The position numbers and the translations under genes were made by a program. Below are positions 35,389 through 46,584 of a stretch of DNA of 64,000 nucleotides, piece after piece. The stretch is from the NCBI GenBank assembly GCA_907163345.1, contig CAJQUN010000035.1, positions 2,539,973 through 2,603,972 on the forward strand, given 5' to 3'. This DNA comes from Haberlea rhodopensis (taxonomy: Eukaryota > Streptophyta > Magnoliopsida > Lamiales > Gesneriaceae). Positions within the stretch are counted from its first letter, which is position 1; the number at the start of each line of letters is the position of its first letter. The notes beneath the pieces are model-generated. The model worked only from the letters and a program-made list of their open reading frames with translations. It did not search any database and had not been told where the DNA came from.

Positions 35389-36802
35389 TGTCCTGGAAAT
35401 TGTGAAACTTTATTATTTTGGGGCATTTTGAGATATGAGCTTGTATAGCCTATTTTTGACGACGATTATGACTGTTGGGGAAGTTTTATTAACAATGGGA
35501 TAAGGTTACAAGTATTGAACCTTAGAAAGATATTTACAACTCGATCGAGTTAACTGACAAGTCAAGTTAATAACGATAAAATGGGTAGTATACGGAGTAC
35601 GAATAACTGTGACTGATTATGATAGGAAGCATGGTGAATTTGCATGATATATGTGGTATAGTTATAAGAACTATTGTTGAGATATTAATATTGAAATAAT
35701 ATTCAATATAGATGCTTCACGAGCCCTATGATGTAGGGAATGTCATAATCTTATGGTCGACTACCAGGTACGTGTGACGTACGAGCATATGTAAATATAT
35801 TATTTTGATGTGTAATGAATAATATATTCATTTCTGAATTAGTACATAGAGACGTATCAGTTTTGAATGTTGTATTCATTAATATAATTGTTGAGAAATA
35901 TGTTGATAGAGTTTGAGTTCACCGACGAATGGTGCGATGGTTATAGTGATGCCGCTATTGATCTTGAGATAATTATTGTGATGCCGCTAGTGAGCGAGCA
36001 ATGATTTATGATAGTGCCGCTATTGAGCGAGTGAGGTGATAACATGAGATTTAAAGTGTAAATGGATGATTGCAATGCATCTGATTATAATAAATCATTG
36101 TTATAATGATTTAACTTATTGTTGATTATGATTATTGGTGATTATGGGATTGGCGATTGTGATTATTAATTATGGATTGATGATGTGGTATTGTGAGAAC
36201 AGGAACAGTGCAGGAGATTGTTTATGGGCATTGTGTACTCAGGGAGTATTCCTTAATTTACAATATTGTGTTCTGTAAATTATTAATTGTGTATGTGTTG
36301 ATATTGTGATTATGTTATTGGTATGCTCACCCACGTGAGGGGCTGTTTCTGTTGGAACGGGTAAAGCAGGTACATCATTGGCTCGGGAAATGAGTTCGAG
36401 CCTTGGAACAAGCATGCTCCTGGGAGCGAGGCACCAGTATTGGTATAGAGTATGTGTCTTATACAAGTAGATACACATTTATCTGTCAATGCTCGTCTGT
36501 GAGCACTGTGATGTGTATATGGGTTATATAAGTATTTTAAAGGTTATCTTTTCATTTGAGTGTTGCCTGTAATTTAATTGAGAGTAAAAATGAATAGAGA
36601 ATACGATTATTGCATTATGTAGAGTGTATAACTGAATTATGTTGAACTGGAACTGGATTTATGGGAAGATCATGCCCAAAATTTTACAGACTCATATTGT
36701 GAGTATGTGTCATGTGAAATGATAGTTTCTTAATATGTTAATTATGATACAGTTATGACTATGCAATGCACTAATGATGAGGTTAGGAGTTGGGGTCCTA
36801 CA

Positions 36803-37720
36803 GCTGTAAAGGATTACTATGTACGTTTTGCAAAACGGGAGTACCGCGTCGTCAAGAGTACAAAAACATTGTGGAAGTGGTGTGCAAACACAGTACAGAA
36901 GATATACCTTGTAGATGGTACATGTGCGCTTCGTTGAATAAAAAGTTGGAATATTCAAAATAAACAAGTTTGGAGGTTCTCACACTTGCCTTTTGAGTGA
37001 ACTGTCGATCAATCATGCAAAATTTGGACAAAAACATGATTGCTAACTTGTTAGTGGGAATTGTTCGGCGTGAACCAGCTTACGAAATAATAAATATGGA
37101 TTTGAGATCTCCTATGCAAAGGGATGGTTTAGTTTGCGACGGGCTGTTGAGAATGTTTATGGAACATGGAAGAGCTCCGTGAAGAAGTTGCCTAACTACA
37201 TGGGAGCTTTGCAAAAATGGAATCCCGGCACAGTCATTGAGTGGGTTCACCTTGACAATGCCAGGCCAAGAGAAAGACTTTGAGTTACGTGTTCTGGGCC
37301 TTTCATCCATGTGTAGAAGGATTTCAACATTGTTGTCGTATAATAAGTGTGGATGGAACACATCTGTATACGAAATATCAACATAAGATGTCGATTGTCG
37401 TGGCAATGGACGCTAATAATCAAATCTTACCTTTGGCATTTGCAATTAGTGGCGAATAAAACTTTGTGTCATGGAGATGGCTTTTGGAGATGATTAGCAA
37501 GCATATTGTGAGAGGATATGAGGGTGTATGTTTGATTTATGACCCTCATCTGCGCCTCATTGCAGCAGCCGATTATATTCCTGACTTCAAGTCACCCCGT
37601 GGAGTACATTGATTTTGTTTGAGACATGTTTGTTCAAACTTTAATAGTCGCTTCAAATCCATTCATTTAAAAGACTTATGTTGGAGATCGGGATCAGAAA
37701 ACCAGCTGAGAAAATTTGAT
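36803..37720 (+). pseudogene. MULE transposase, catalytic part (broken)
   Basis: Continues the 28055 half after the insertions. Conserved MULE features are visible: VDGTHLYTKYQHKMSIVVAM (first catalytic Asp in DGTHL), NNQILPLAFAI followed by GE and NFVSWRWLLEMI, YDPH in place of the usual SDRH, and FCLRHVCSNFNSRF near the end. There are several stops and at least two frameshifts, and the C-terminal SWIM zinc-finger region is missing. A dead copy. Confidence 0.8.
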
Positions 37721-38177
37721 TACACTGCGGTCACCGGACGTCGGCCTTAACCCAGCTTGGCCGTAAATTGTTCGGCAGTCTCCGCCACTCATCTCCAAAC
37801 TATAACTATCTTTTCAAATAACAACTACCAAACACTAAAAAATAAACACAAACAACAAAATAATGTAAATTCTACCACTTTCAAAACTTTATATCACGGA
37901 AACAAAAATTACCCTTGTTTGCAATAATGATAAACAACTAGGCTCACAAATTGCAAACCACAAAAACTTTGGAAATTATGGAAATAAGGTTGGAAGGATT
38001 TTGTAAAATTTTGTGTGAAAGTTCGGAAGACAGAAATGAAGGAAAGAAAGAAAGGAGAAGAAAGAAGAAAGGGAGCGAGCGAGCGAATTAATGCACCATT
38101 GAAGGCGCAATATTATTAAAAAATATCCAAAAATGTCATTTGAGATTGTGTCTTCAGTAAAAAAAAATTTCAGACTC
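37721..38177. other. Non-coding tail of the MULE
   Basis: After the transposase the sequence has a short GC-richer piece (about 37725-37795, GGTCACCGGACGTCGGCC) of unknown origin, then A-rich sequence and a GAAAG/GCGAGCGAGCG tract up to the terminal repeat. No recognisable gene. Confidence 0.4.
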
Positions 38178-38214
38178 GAAGATGCCATCTCAAATGGCGA
38201 CTTCAAATGAAGTC
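38178..38214 (-). repeat. Right terminal inverted repeat of the MULE
   Basis: 37 bp, perfect inverted match to 26817-26853. The tract from 38030 to 38090 just inside it is purine-rich (GAAAGAAAGAAAGG), perhaps a transcript leader or trailer. Confidence 0.85.
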
Positions 38215-38934
38215 GTCAGCTGAGATGTCGTCTTAGGTTAGTTTAAAAACTATTTTAAAGATCGGTTATTTTGTTAACATAATTTTTTCTTTTGAATTAT
38301 TAGTTAAAAATCCTAGATTTCAAGCTGTCTTTGTCAGATGATCGTGGATGCTGGAGGGATTGATTTGAGATCCAACGGTTGATAATGCATCATTAGGATC
38401 AATTTTATTTTGGGAAAAGTAAGCAGTGTTGCAAAGATTAAAAAACTTGCATAACATTATCTCAGAAGAAACAAGAGAAGATATCTTATATCATAGGCAA
38501 AAAAACTTAGTGGAAAGAAGACATGAAGGAGCTTTGATCACAATTAAGCTAAAAGTAAAATTCTGGTATGACCATAGTTTTTTCTACTTTTTTAAATAAA
38601 TTTAAAATTATTAAAATATGTGAATTTTTAAGTTATAGAATAAATAGTTTTGATTGTTAGGATTAAAAACTTAGTTGTTGTTGTTGATTTTATTGTAAAA
38701 TAAATAGTTTTTGTTTAAAATAATCCCAATTAAATTAAAATTTGATTAAAAATTTTATAATTTTTAAAAAAATGGCAACGCAAACCAATGTATTTGGTTT
38801 TAGGGTAGCCTATATAGAATAGTGTCACGGGGCCAAAGATTGTTGCTATAATATCTAACAATGCCACTAGCAGGGCGAACGTAGTAGAAGCGGCTTAGGG
38901 CAGTGCCTATCTAAAAAAATGTTTATTACCCTAA
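38215..38934. other. Intergenic sequence
   Basis: AT-rich with no gene or complete element seen between the MULE and the Harbinger-like MITE. Confidence 0.4.
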
Positions 38935-39198
38935 GGTATCGTTTGGTTTGAATGATGTGATAAGTAATGTAAAGATTAAAAAGTATGAAATGATTGTAAA
39001 AATAATGTGTGATAAGTTATATGATGTTTGATTTTTTGATAAGATGGTTGATAAAATTTATTGTTTGGTATAATTACTAAAATGTCCTTAGAATGTGATA
39101 AAAATGGTGGGATAAAATTTTTTTATACAACAAAGTAAACATGGGATAAATAAGTAATCTAAAGATTAATAATCCCATCACTTAATCCAAACGGAGCC
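38935..39198. mobile_element. Harbinger/Tourist-like MITE
   Basis: 264 bp, starting GGTATCGTTTGGTTTGAATG and ending CACTTAATCCAAACGGAGCC: terminal inverted repeats of about 20 bp with a few mismatches. Flanked by TAA on both sides (38932-38934, 39199-39201), the 3-bp duplication typical of PIF/Harbinger elements. Non-coding. Confidence 0.75.
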
Positions 39199-39437
39199 TA
39201 AAAGAAATTATAACATTACATTATACTCCAAAAATTGTATTTTGTCTTCCTAAAATTATATTTTGATCCCTCTAAAATATTTTTTGCCCTCTATTTTTTA
39301 TGTTATTTTTCTCCCCTCTTAGTAAAAAATTCTAGATTCGCGTATGAGTACTAATGCCGTTGACGTAATTTTTTCCATTTTCTATTTTTCGGTTTAAAAA
39401 AAACAATAGTATATAAGAGTATGTTGGATGCATTGTA
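39199..39437. other. AT-rich intergenic sequence
   Basis: No feature seen. Confidence 0.4.
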
Positions 39438-40132
39438 TGAGGTTCCGTTTGTGCCATTTCTGGAAAAGAAAATGATGAATGTCTTAAGTCGAGACAAGTG
39501 TATAACACTTTGTCCTTAAGAGAATTTACCCCGCACAAAGGTGCTTTCGGTTTGTGGCAATCCTCTCCCAAGATACAATGAATTCTCTGGTGATTGTGGC
39601 ATAACAAATCACAAAAACATCAACCACAAAGGTTGCAAACCCTCTCTTTCAAGAACAAATGAATATGATGATATGACTTTGATCATACCTTTCTATCAAT
39701 GATTTGTGTTGCAAATTTGAAAACTTGATGTTTAATACAATCATGGGATGTTGTTTATATACTAGGCAATATGTTGACATCAAAAGTCTCCATTTGGAGG
39801 CAACCATTCATGAAAAAAACACAACTGCACGCCACATGGTGCATTGATTTAGAAAATACCCGAACGGGCACCTAGGCGCAGCATTTCATGCGCCTAGGTG
39901 CAAACCCTTCTGCCTGGAAATAATTTTCCAGGCAGTCAGGCGCCTAGGCACATGATTTCATGGCCTAGGCGCCTTCCTTACTGCCCGGGAATTTTCCCGA
40001 CAACTTCGGTGACCCATTTTGCTCCCGAAAAACTCTGTTTTCCTTTGTTCGATTTTTCCTTGCTTACTTTCAATGCATTAAGCATATTTTCATCTTGCTT
40101 AATTTTTATTCATTAAGCCTCAAAATCCAACA
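39438..40132 (-). repeat. 3' LTR of the outer copia element
   Basis: Minus orientation, from TGTTGGATTTTGAGGC at 40132 to CCTCA at 39438. A G-rich tract complementary to ATCCCCACACG follows at 40133 (polypurine tract). Compared with the other LTR it keeps an extra CCTAGG hairpin segment. Confidence 0.8.
39868..39975. repeat. CCTAGG palindrome dyads and hairpins in the copia LTR
   Basis: Four copies of a palindrome with consensus GCGCCTAGGCGC have CCTAGG cores at 39871, 39893, 39943 and 39964 (spacings 22, 50, 21). First pair: GCACCTAGGCGCA is fully complementary to TGCGCCTAGGTGC, a 13-bp stem with an 8-nt loop. Second pair: GGCGCCTAGGC ... GCCTAGGCGCC, with CATGA/TCATG inside. Between them CTGCCTGGAAA/TTTCCAGGCAG forms a third hairpin (about 39911-39936). 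The 5' LTR (62665, 62705) keeps only two sites. Confidence 0.85.
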
Positions 40133-40671
40133 ATCCCCACACGAATTAATTAATGCATGAATGCACGTGATGTCGAAAGAGAGTTCGCACGAAATATTAT
40201 TGCATCGGGAGAAGTAGCTTGTGGCTTTGAACCTTCCTTAGTAGTATAATATCGGATTTACTAGGCCACGAAGTGAACAACAATTGAACTTCTTGGCGGT
40301 TCGTGTAAACCCAGACAATAGCACCTACACAATAACTTCTCAACGTTTGCTTTGATTTTCTCGGTTGTGTCCGTTTTGGCCATGGAACACCTCTTGGATT
40401 GATAAGGGTTTCATTGAGGCGGCTCGTCCTCACACTTACATAGGTGACCTCCTATTAAGAGTATCCTACCATACTTCACTTTTTCAAGTATAGGAATCAT
40501 TAAAGTATCCAACTTAACCGCACTATTTTGGTAGGTCCAAAGCACTCTTCATCCTAGGAATGAGTTGGGAAATTTCCCGAGTGCTAACTCAAATTTTCAT
40601 AATCTAGTTGTCACATTGAATCAAGATCTTGGGATCTCCAGTCAACAAGGTTGAGTTACCACTATGAAAAT

Positions 40672-42480
40672 TTATTTTGTAGATTCCAACCATGTTCCTC
40701 TTAATAATTCAAACATTTGATCTCTATTTAATGCTTCTGTAAGTGGATCCGCCAAGTTATCCTCTGATTTCACATAATCAATTGTGATAACTCCATTAGA
40801 GATCAATTGTCGTATAGTATTATGTCTACGACGAATATGTTGAGACTTCCTATTATACATACTGTTTTGTGCCCTAGCAATTGCTAATTGACTATCACAA
40901 TAAATCATTATTGATAGAACATGTTTTGACCAACATGGAATAACTTCCAAGAAATTACGAAGCCATTTCGCCCTTTCTGCGGCTTTGTCTAGAGCTATGA
41001 ACTATGACTCCATCCTGGATCTTGCAATTCAAGTTTGTTTTGTGGATTTCCACTACACGACCCCACCACCAATGCTAAATACATAGCCACTCATGGATTT
41101 GGAGTCATTAATGTCAGATATCCAGTTTGCATCACTATATCCATCTAATACTTCTGGATATTTCGTAAAATGTAACACATTCTAAGGTGTGTCTTAAATA
41201 TTTAATTACCCTTATTAATGTCGTCGAAGGACATTACTTGGTTTACTCGTAAATCGACTTAGTTTATTCACAGCACAAGCGATATTCAGATTAGTACAAT
41301 TTATAATACATAAGGCTTCCAATAATTCCAATTGAGACACCGGTTCACCATGATTTTTACTTAAATGCACGCTTAAGTCCATCGGTGTCTTTACAGGAGA
41401 AGTGTCATATGCATTGAATTTCCTCAATACAGTCTCAATGTAATGTGATTGAGATATGACGAGTGTCTCTTGTGTCCTAGAGATTAATCCCTAATATGAC
41501 ATTAGCAATGCACATATCTTTCATTCACTTGTTAACATTTTCTTCATTTCAACAATCACTTCATGACCACTTCCCGTTATTAACATGTCATCAACATATA
41601 GACATACTATGACAAACATTTTCGCGTGCCTTTGATGGACATGCATTTGTCATACTCGTTAATTCTAAAATATTTGACACCATAACTTTGTCAAAATTTT
41701 CATGCCATTGCTTAGGCGCTTGTGATGACTTACTTTAGCCAGGCACCCCCACACTTTTAAGTATTTGTAGGAAGACTTTCACCCTTTCCACAATCCACAA
41801 GGATTTTCGTCATTGCCTGAGTGTGACACTTAGAATGTCGTTGACCAATAAGATTGCTTACCCCATAATTATAGGGCAATCTCGAACTTATCAAGATTAT
41901 AGTGGTGTTCAAACTTTCATGATTCATATTCTAAGCGTTATTAACTTAGAAATCAAAATTCAAGAGTTTACGTCTTGCAAATTTTGATTTAAGCGCACTT
42001 GCTTACAAAGCCTTGAATTCAAGATTTAATTCTCTTGCAAATTCAAACCTTAAGCGTAAAATGCTTATACAACTCAAATAGAATCAAATGAGAACACCTC
42101 ATAGTCAGAACAATTGTGGCAATTGATTCATCATTTTCATTTTAAGCATACAAACTTAGAAAACATGAATTCAAGATTTAATTCTCTTGCAAATTCAAGC
42201 CTTAAGCGTAAAATACTTAGAAAATTCAAATAGAATCAATTCACAATTTTTCCATTGCAAATTCAAATGCATAATTGGTCTTCAACCTCATAATTCTAGT
42301 GTTTAAACACTTCTATGGTCTCGTCTTCGCTTCGTAGCAAATAGTCATAACAATATATTGTGCACTCATCGATGAAATAACGACTCACCTCTAGTTTGCA
42401 CAAACTTTGATTCACAAACATCAACGTGAATTAATTTTAGAGGTGTATTTTCCAACAAATGAATGACGGTTTAGTTATCC
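40672..42480 (-). pseudogene. copia pol remnants (integrase, RT, RNase H)
   Basis: RNase H segment near 40950-40672 (IYCDSQLAIARAQNSMYNRK; KSEDNLADPLTEAL). RT tail near 41427-41215 (ASPVKTPMDLS-like; NLNIACAVNKLSR), with a YVDDMLITGS-type motif in the complement of about 41570-41610. An integrase fragment lies near 42420-42290 (RYFIDECTIYCYDYLLRSED). Stops and frame changes separate them, and about 0.6 kb (41690-42290) is unreadable. Domain order on minus agrees with copia. Confidence 0.7.
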
Positions 42481-42639
42481 TAGTCTACACATAAGTATCA
42501 TACTTATGTTTTTAAGTTAACATTAAGAGAAAACAATAAGTTTAACATTACATATTTGCGTTGTGAATTATATTAACATGACTCAAATACTCATATAATT
42601 AATCATAAGAGTCAACCAAATAAGTATAATGATAAACTT

Positions 42640-42934
42640 TATTGCTTTCAATACAAGATTTTAAGCGATAAGCATTAGATCAAGAAATCATCTGACATCT
42701 TGTCATATTCAGTTACTTTGATTTGATCATTAGCTTTCTTCTTATTGTCTATCTTGTCTCGACAATCCTTTACTTTGTGGTTTGGTTTCCCACATATGAA
42801 GCAACTTCCCTTGAACCTTTTAAGGTTCCTTTGTTGTTGGCCATCATGGTTCTTTCTCTTATTTCCATGATTGCTCGATTCTACAACATTGACTCTTGAC
42901 TCATTTTGTTTATGTTGATTTCTGACTTGCGATG
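42640..42934 (-). pseudogene. copia gag, C-terminal zinc-knuckle part
   Basis: Complement encodes CFICGKPNHKVKDCRD, a CCHC zinc knuckle. It is the continuation of the gag at 62178-61583, cut by the chromovirus whose duplication CGATG lies at 42930-42934. Confidence 0.8.
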
Positions 42935-43575
42935 CGTGGGATCCTCGTTACTTAATCCGTTATGTAACAACTATTTCTACATATGCGAGTCAGAATTAAG
43001 TAATATCACACACTGATTAAATGTTTTACTACTCGGTTATTACAGTCTTTACAAAACAAAACCCTGACATAATATACATCGCATGTACATACTGACAACC
43101 TAAAGAAGTTTAGCTTTTAATCAGTGGTTCAGCTCGCAACAGAATCAACTCACAAACCCGTCCACCCACGTCTATGAGTCCCTACAGAAACAATCACACA
43201 ATATAAGTATTGATAACAACTATCACAGTTCTATATCCATAATCAAACATCATACGGTAAATAACCATCGTATAATCTCAATTGTGATTTTTCTGTATCA
43301 TGCATCACCATATGCAAATATGTAATGACATGCCTCATCTATCATCCTGTTATAACGGTACAAATATGATTTGCCTATCTCAGCTCAATATGTCAGTAGA
43401 ATCTCCTCACATCTTTATATTAGCAGCACAAATCATATTTTCATCCTCACACATTATAACAGTCCAAGCATATACTCAACCAGAGTAAACCTCTCATGCC
43501 AAAGGATATGCTCAACAATAGCATACCTATCGTGGCATCACTATCAACAATATGCATGTATATCATCATGAATGT

Positions 43576-45096
43576 TGATGTAACTAGAAATAGACACATC
43601 TTTAGTGCTTAATTGTCTACGATTTGGTAGGTTTTGATAGATAATTGATACGTATGCTACCTAATCGTATATTTGTGTAATTGTAGGTACAATCGAAGAA
43701 AACGAGCTAAAAATGATGTGTAAAGACCAAGAAGAGACATGGACATGACAAGGACTCAAAGTTGATCAAGAAAAGGGCAAAAATGTAATTTTGGAGGTGG
43801 CAATCGATCGCCTGGAAGAGGAAATCGATCGCCTATGGACAGAAACTTTTGCAACAAAATTCACGGATCAGCGATCGATCGCGAGTACCAGGCGATCGAT
43901 TGCCAAAGTCCACTGGAGCCTAGCGATCGATCGCGAGTACCAGGCGATCGATCGCCTCAAGATTTTCGCTGAAAAAAAATAAACTAGCGATCGATCGCCA
44001 CGCATCAGGCGATCGATCGTCGCAGAGTCCGGAAATTAGGAAATTGAGTCTTTTACCATGTTTAAAAGATTGTATCCCATATTTATCACTCCAATACCCT
44101 AAAACTCGAGACTAAGCCTCATTAGCAGCAGTTTTTTTTGATAGTTTTTCCAATTTTTAGAATAATTTGGGATTTTAGATTAATTTTCTCTGAAGTTTTG
44201 TCAAGAATAACGAAGAACGGGACCGGAATCGACAAGTCGGAATCGTGACTAGTATTAGTAATTTCTTTTCCTTTGTTATTTTAATGTTTTCGAATGATAT
44301 GTTGTTGCTTTTAGATTCAATTATGCTAGGCTAAAACCCTTTGATTCTTGGTTGAAGGGATACCTACTTTTGGATTTGAATCTTTTATGAGAATTCGGTT
44401 TTATTGTTGAATTAGGTTTCGATTTCAATTTGTTTCTCAGATTTCGAATTCCATGATTGTTGTGTTTGTGTATTAGACCGATCACCTAATATTCAATTGC
44501 ATAATCGATAGTTTGTTAAGAAACAACTAAGATTAATAATTAACCGGCTGTAGGTGTTATTGAATTCTTAGGAGAAACGATTGAGTAATCAATTCTAACG
44601 GCTGTAATCAATTCTAACGGCTGTAGTTTTTATTGATTAGATTTGTCAAACTCATTAGTTTTGAAAACTATCATTGATTTAATCATTAACGGTTGTAGTG
44701 GTGATTATAGATTTGGTAAGGGTTGAATTGAATGCTGTTTTCTCTTTGACTATGAATAAGATGAGTAGGAATTGAATTTCCAATCGATAGATAATCGAAA
44801 GAATTCGAATGTTTTGATTTGATGACTAAAAGATAATTTTCCAAAAGTACGTTACCTGAAAACCAAGAATCGCTTTAATCCCATAAGTTTTAATCGTGTT
44901 AGTTAAACTCGTTTATTAGTTTGATATTCGCTAAGTAGTAGTAATCCAATCCAAACTCCCATTGTTACTATTTGTTTGATAATTGGCACGAAATAAATTT
45001 ACATTCCCTGTGGGATCGATCCCTACTTCCGCTACTAAATATTTTTGCTATTAACTGAAGAAGGGTTAATTTGGGCATTCGCGATAAGCGCTACCA
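43576..45096 (+). repeat. 5' LTR of Athila
   Basis: 1521 bp, TGATGTAACTAGAAATAG ... GATAAGCGCTACCA. Contains eight GATCGATC sites. It has 52 bp (about 43892-43943) and a short GTAATCAATTCTAACGGCT duplication that the 3' LTR lacks. Confidence 0.92.
43800..44020. repeat. GATCGATC palindrome array 5 (Athila 5' LTR)
   Basis: Sites start at 43800, 43821, 43871, 43892, 43923, 43944, 43987 and 44009. Spacings 21, 50, 21, 31, 21, 43, 22: four pairs. They lie 225-445 bp from the LTR start, in U3. Confidence 0.9.
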
Positions 45097-45101
45097 AATT
45101 T

Positions 45102-45119
45102 TGGCGCCGTTGCCGGGGA
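45102..45119 (+). promoter_or_regulatory. Primer-binding site of Athila (tRNA-Asp type)
   Basis: TGGCGCCGTTGCCGGGGA lies five bases after the LTR. It is the complement of the 3' end of plant tRNA-Asp with CCA. Confidence 0.85.
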
Positions 45120-45198
45120 GGGCAACATTTATTAGTGTCGATTTTTTTTTATTTCGTTTTTGTTATTTGCTTTCCCGCACGACTACTGAGGTTTGTTG

Positions 45199-46555
45199 AT
45201 GAGTACATGCGGATCGTTTGATTACAAGGATAATTCATATTACGATCCAGAAATTGAGAGGACGCTGCATCAAAGAAGGAGAGATACTCGGAGACAAGAA
45301 GAGGAGGGAAGGAACGATATGGCTGCGAACCAAAGTCTACGCTAACTGGCCAATCCAGATTTGGACCAACAACCTCTTTGCATAAATTTTCCTTCTTTCG
45401 CAACTAATGTAAGTTTTGAACTTAAGTCGGGACTTATACATTTGTTGTCTTCTTTTCATGGACTCGCAGGCGAGGATCCCCACAAGCATCTGATGAAGTT
45501 TCATGTGGTTTGCACCACTATGAAACCGGCGGGAATTACTGAAGATCAGATCAAGTTAAGGGCTTTCCCTTTTTCTCTAAAGGACGCGGCGAAAGACTGG
45601 CTCTTCTACCTACCACCAGGCTCCATCACAACATGGACGGACCTCTAAAGAACGTTTTTGGAGAAGTACTTTCCAGCATCAAGAGCGGCTAACATACGCA
45701 AGGAGATCTACTCCATCAGACAATTCAGTGGAGAAACATTGCATGAGTATTGGGAACGCTTCAAAAAGTTGTGTGCAAGTTGCCCACAACACCAGATAAG
45801 TGCACACTTACTCATTCAATACTTTTATGAAGGTTTATTGTCTAGTGATAGGAACTTAGTCGATGCTGCGAGTGGGGGAGCCTTTGTCGATAAAACACCG
45901 GATGAAGCGCGGAGCTTGATAGCTAACATGGCGGCAAACTCATAGCAATTTGGCAACTTTCGAGCGGAACCAGTACAAAGGAAACAAGGGGAGGTAAATG
46001 TTTCCAACCTCGAACAACAACTGATAGATTTAACGTTTCTTGTGCGTGGTATGGCAGGTGGCAATGTGGGAAAGGTGAAACCTTGTGGTATATGTTTGGA
46101 GATGAGTCATACCACTGATGCATGTCCATCACTTCAAGAGACATCAGCTGAGCAAGTGCATGCAGCAGGGGGATTTCCGGGACAACCCTCAACGAAGACA
46201 TGACCCTTACTCCAACACATACAATCTAGTATGGAGAGACCACCCTAACTTGAGTTATGGACCGCAATCGATAAATCACGTTCCTCCTCAAGCGCCACAA
46301 CAACACCCTCCGCCATACAGACCACCTTTTCAGAGGGCACAACAACAACCCAATTATCCTTCTACTACTGACAGGTTAGAGGTTATAATTCAAGATCTTG
46401 CTCACAATGTTACTAAATTTCAACAGGAAACAAGATCGAGTATTCAAACCTTGAATACCCAAGTGGGTCAAATAGCCACTGCACTTAATAGAGTTGAAGC
46501 AACCGGATCAACCACTCTACCATCCCAAACAGTGGTGAATCCGAGAGAAATGTAA
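45199..46555 (+). pseudogene. Athila gag (broken)
   Basis: Starts at ATG 45199 (MSTCGSFDYKDNSYYDPEIE). A stop follows NQSLR; then INFPSFATNVSFELKSGLIH, AKDWLFYLPPGSITTWTDL with a stop, EKYFPASRAANIRKEIYSIR, a stop after NMAANS, and a CCHC-like knuckle CGICLEMSHTTDAC. A frameshift near 46195 leads to a proline/glutamine-rich part and a coiled-coil-like segment (SIQTLNTQVGQIATALNRVE). Domain order is normal for Athila gag. Confidence 0.85.
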
Positions 46556-46584
46556 ATGCAGTCACAACTAGGAGTGGGAAGGAA

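Larger units (their letters stand above)
32498..36802 (+). mobile_element. Solo LTR (gypsy/chromovirus-like), split by a nested solo LTR
   Basis: Starts TGTAATGCCTGGAACATAATC and ends GGGGTCCTACA, with the 5-bp duplication GCTGT on both sides (32493-32497 and 36803-36807). Removing the nested 33239-35271 element leaves about 2.27 kb. No internal domain or primer site, so it is a solo LTR left by LTR-LTR recombination. TG...CA ends, the CCTACA terminus and length resemble chromovirus (Tekay/Del-type) LTRs. It carries a GATCGATC array that the nested element has cut in two. It sits inside the MULE transposase frame. Confidence 0.85.
26817..38214 (+). mobile_element. Mutator-like element (MULE), inactivated and multiply interrupted
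   Basis: A 37-bp stretch (26817-26853) is repeated as a perfect inverted copy at 38178-38214; both contain TTTGAAGTCGCCATTTGAGA. Related subrepeats of the type GACAT-TGAGATG follow inside each end (about 26876-26950 and 38095-38165). Between them lie two halves of a Mutator-type transposase on +. Without the inserted elements the MULE is about 2.65 kb. A 9-bp target duplication was not resolved. Confidence 0.8.

Noticed and set aside
45102..45125. tRNA-Asp-like sequence
   Set aside because: Only the complement of the tRNA 3' end is present, directly after an LTR: a primer-binding site, not a tRNA gene.
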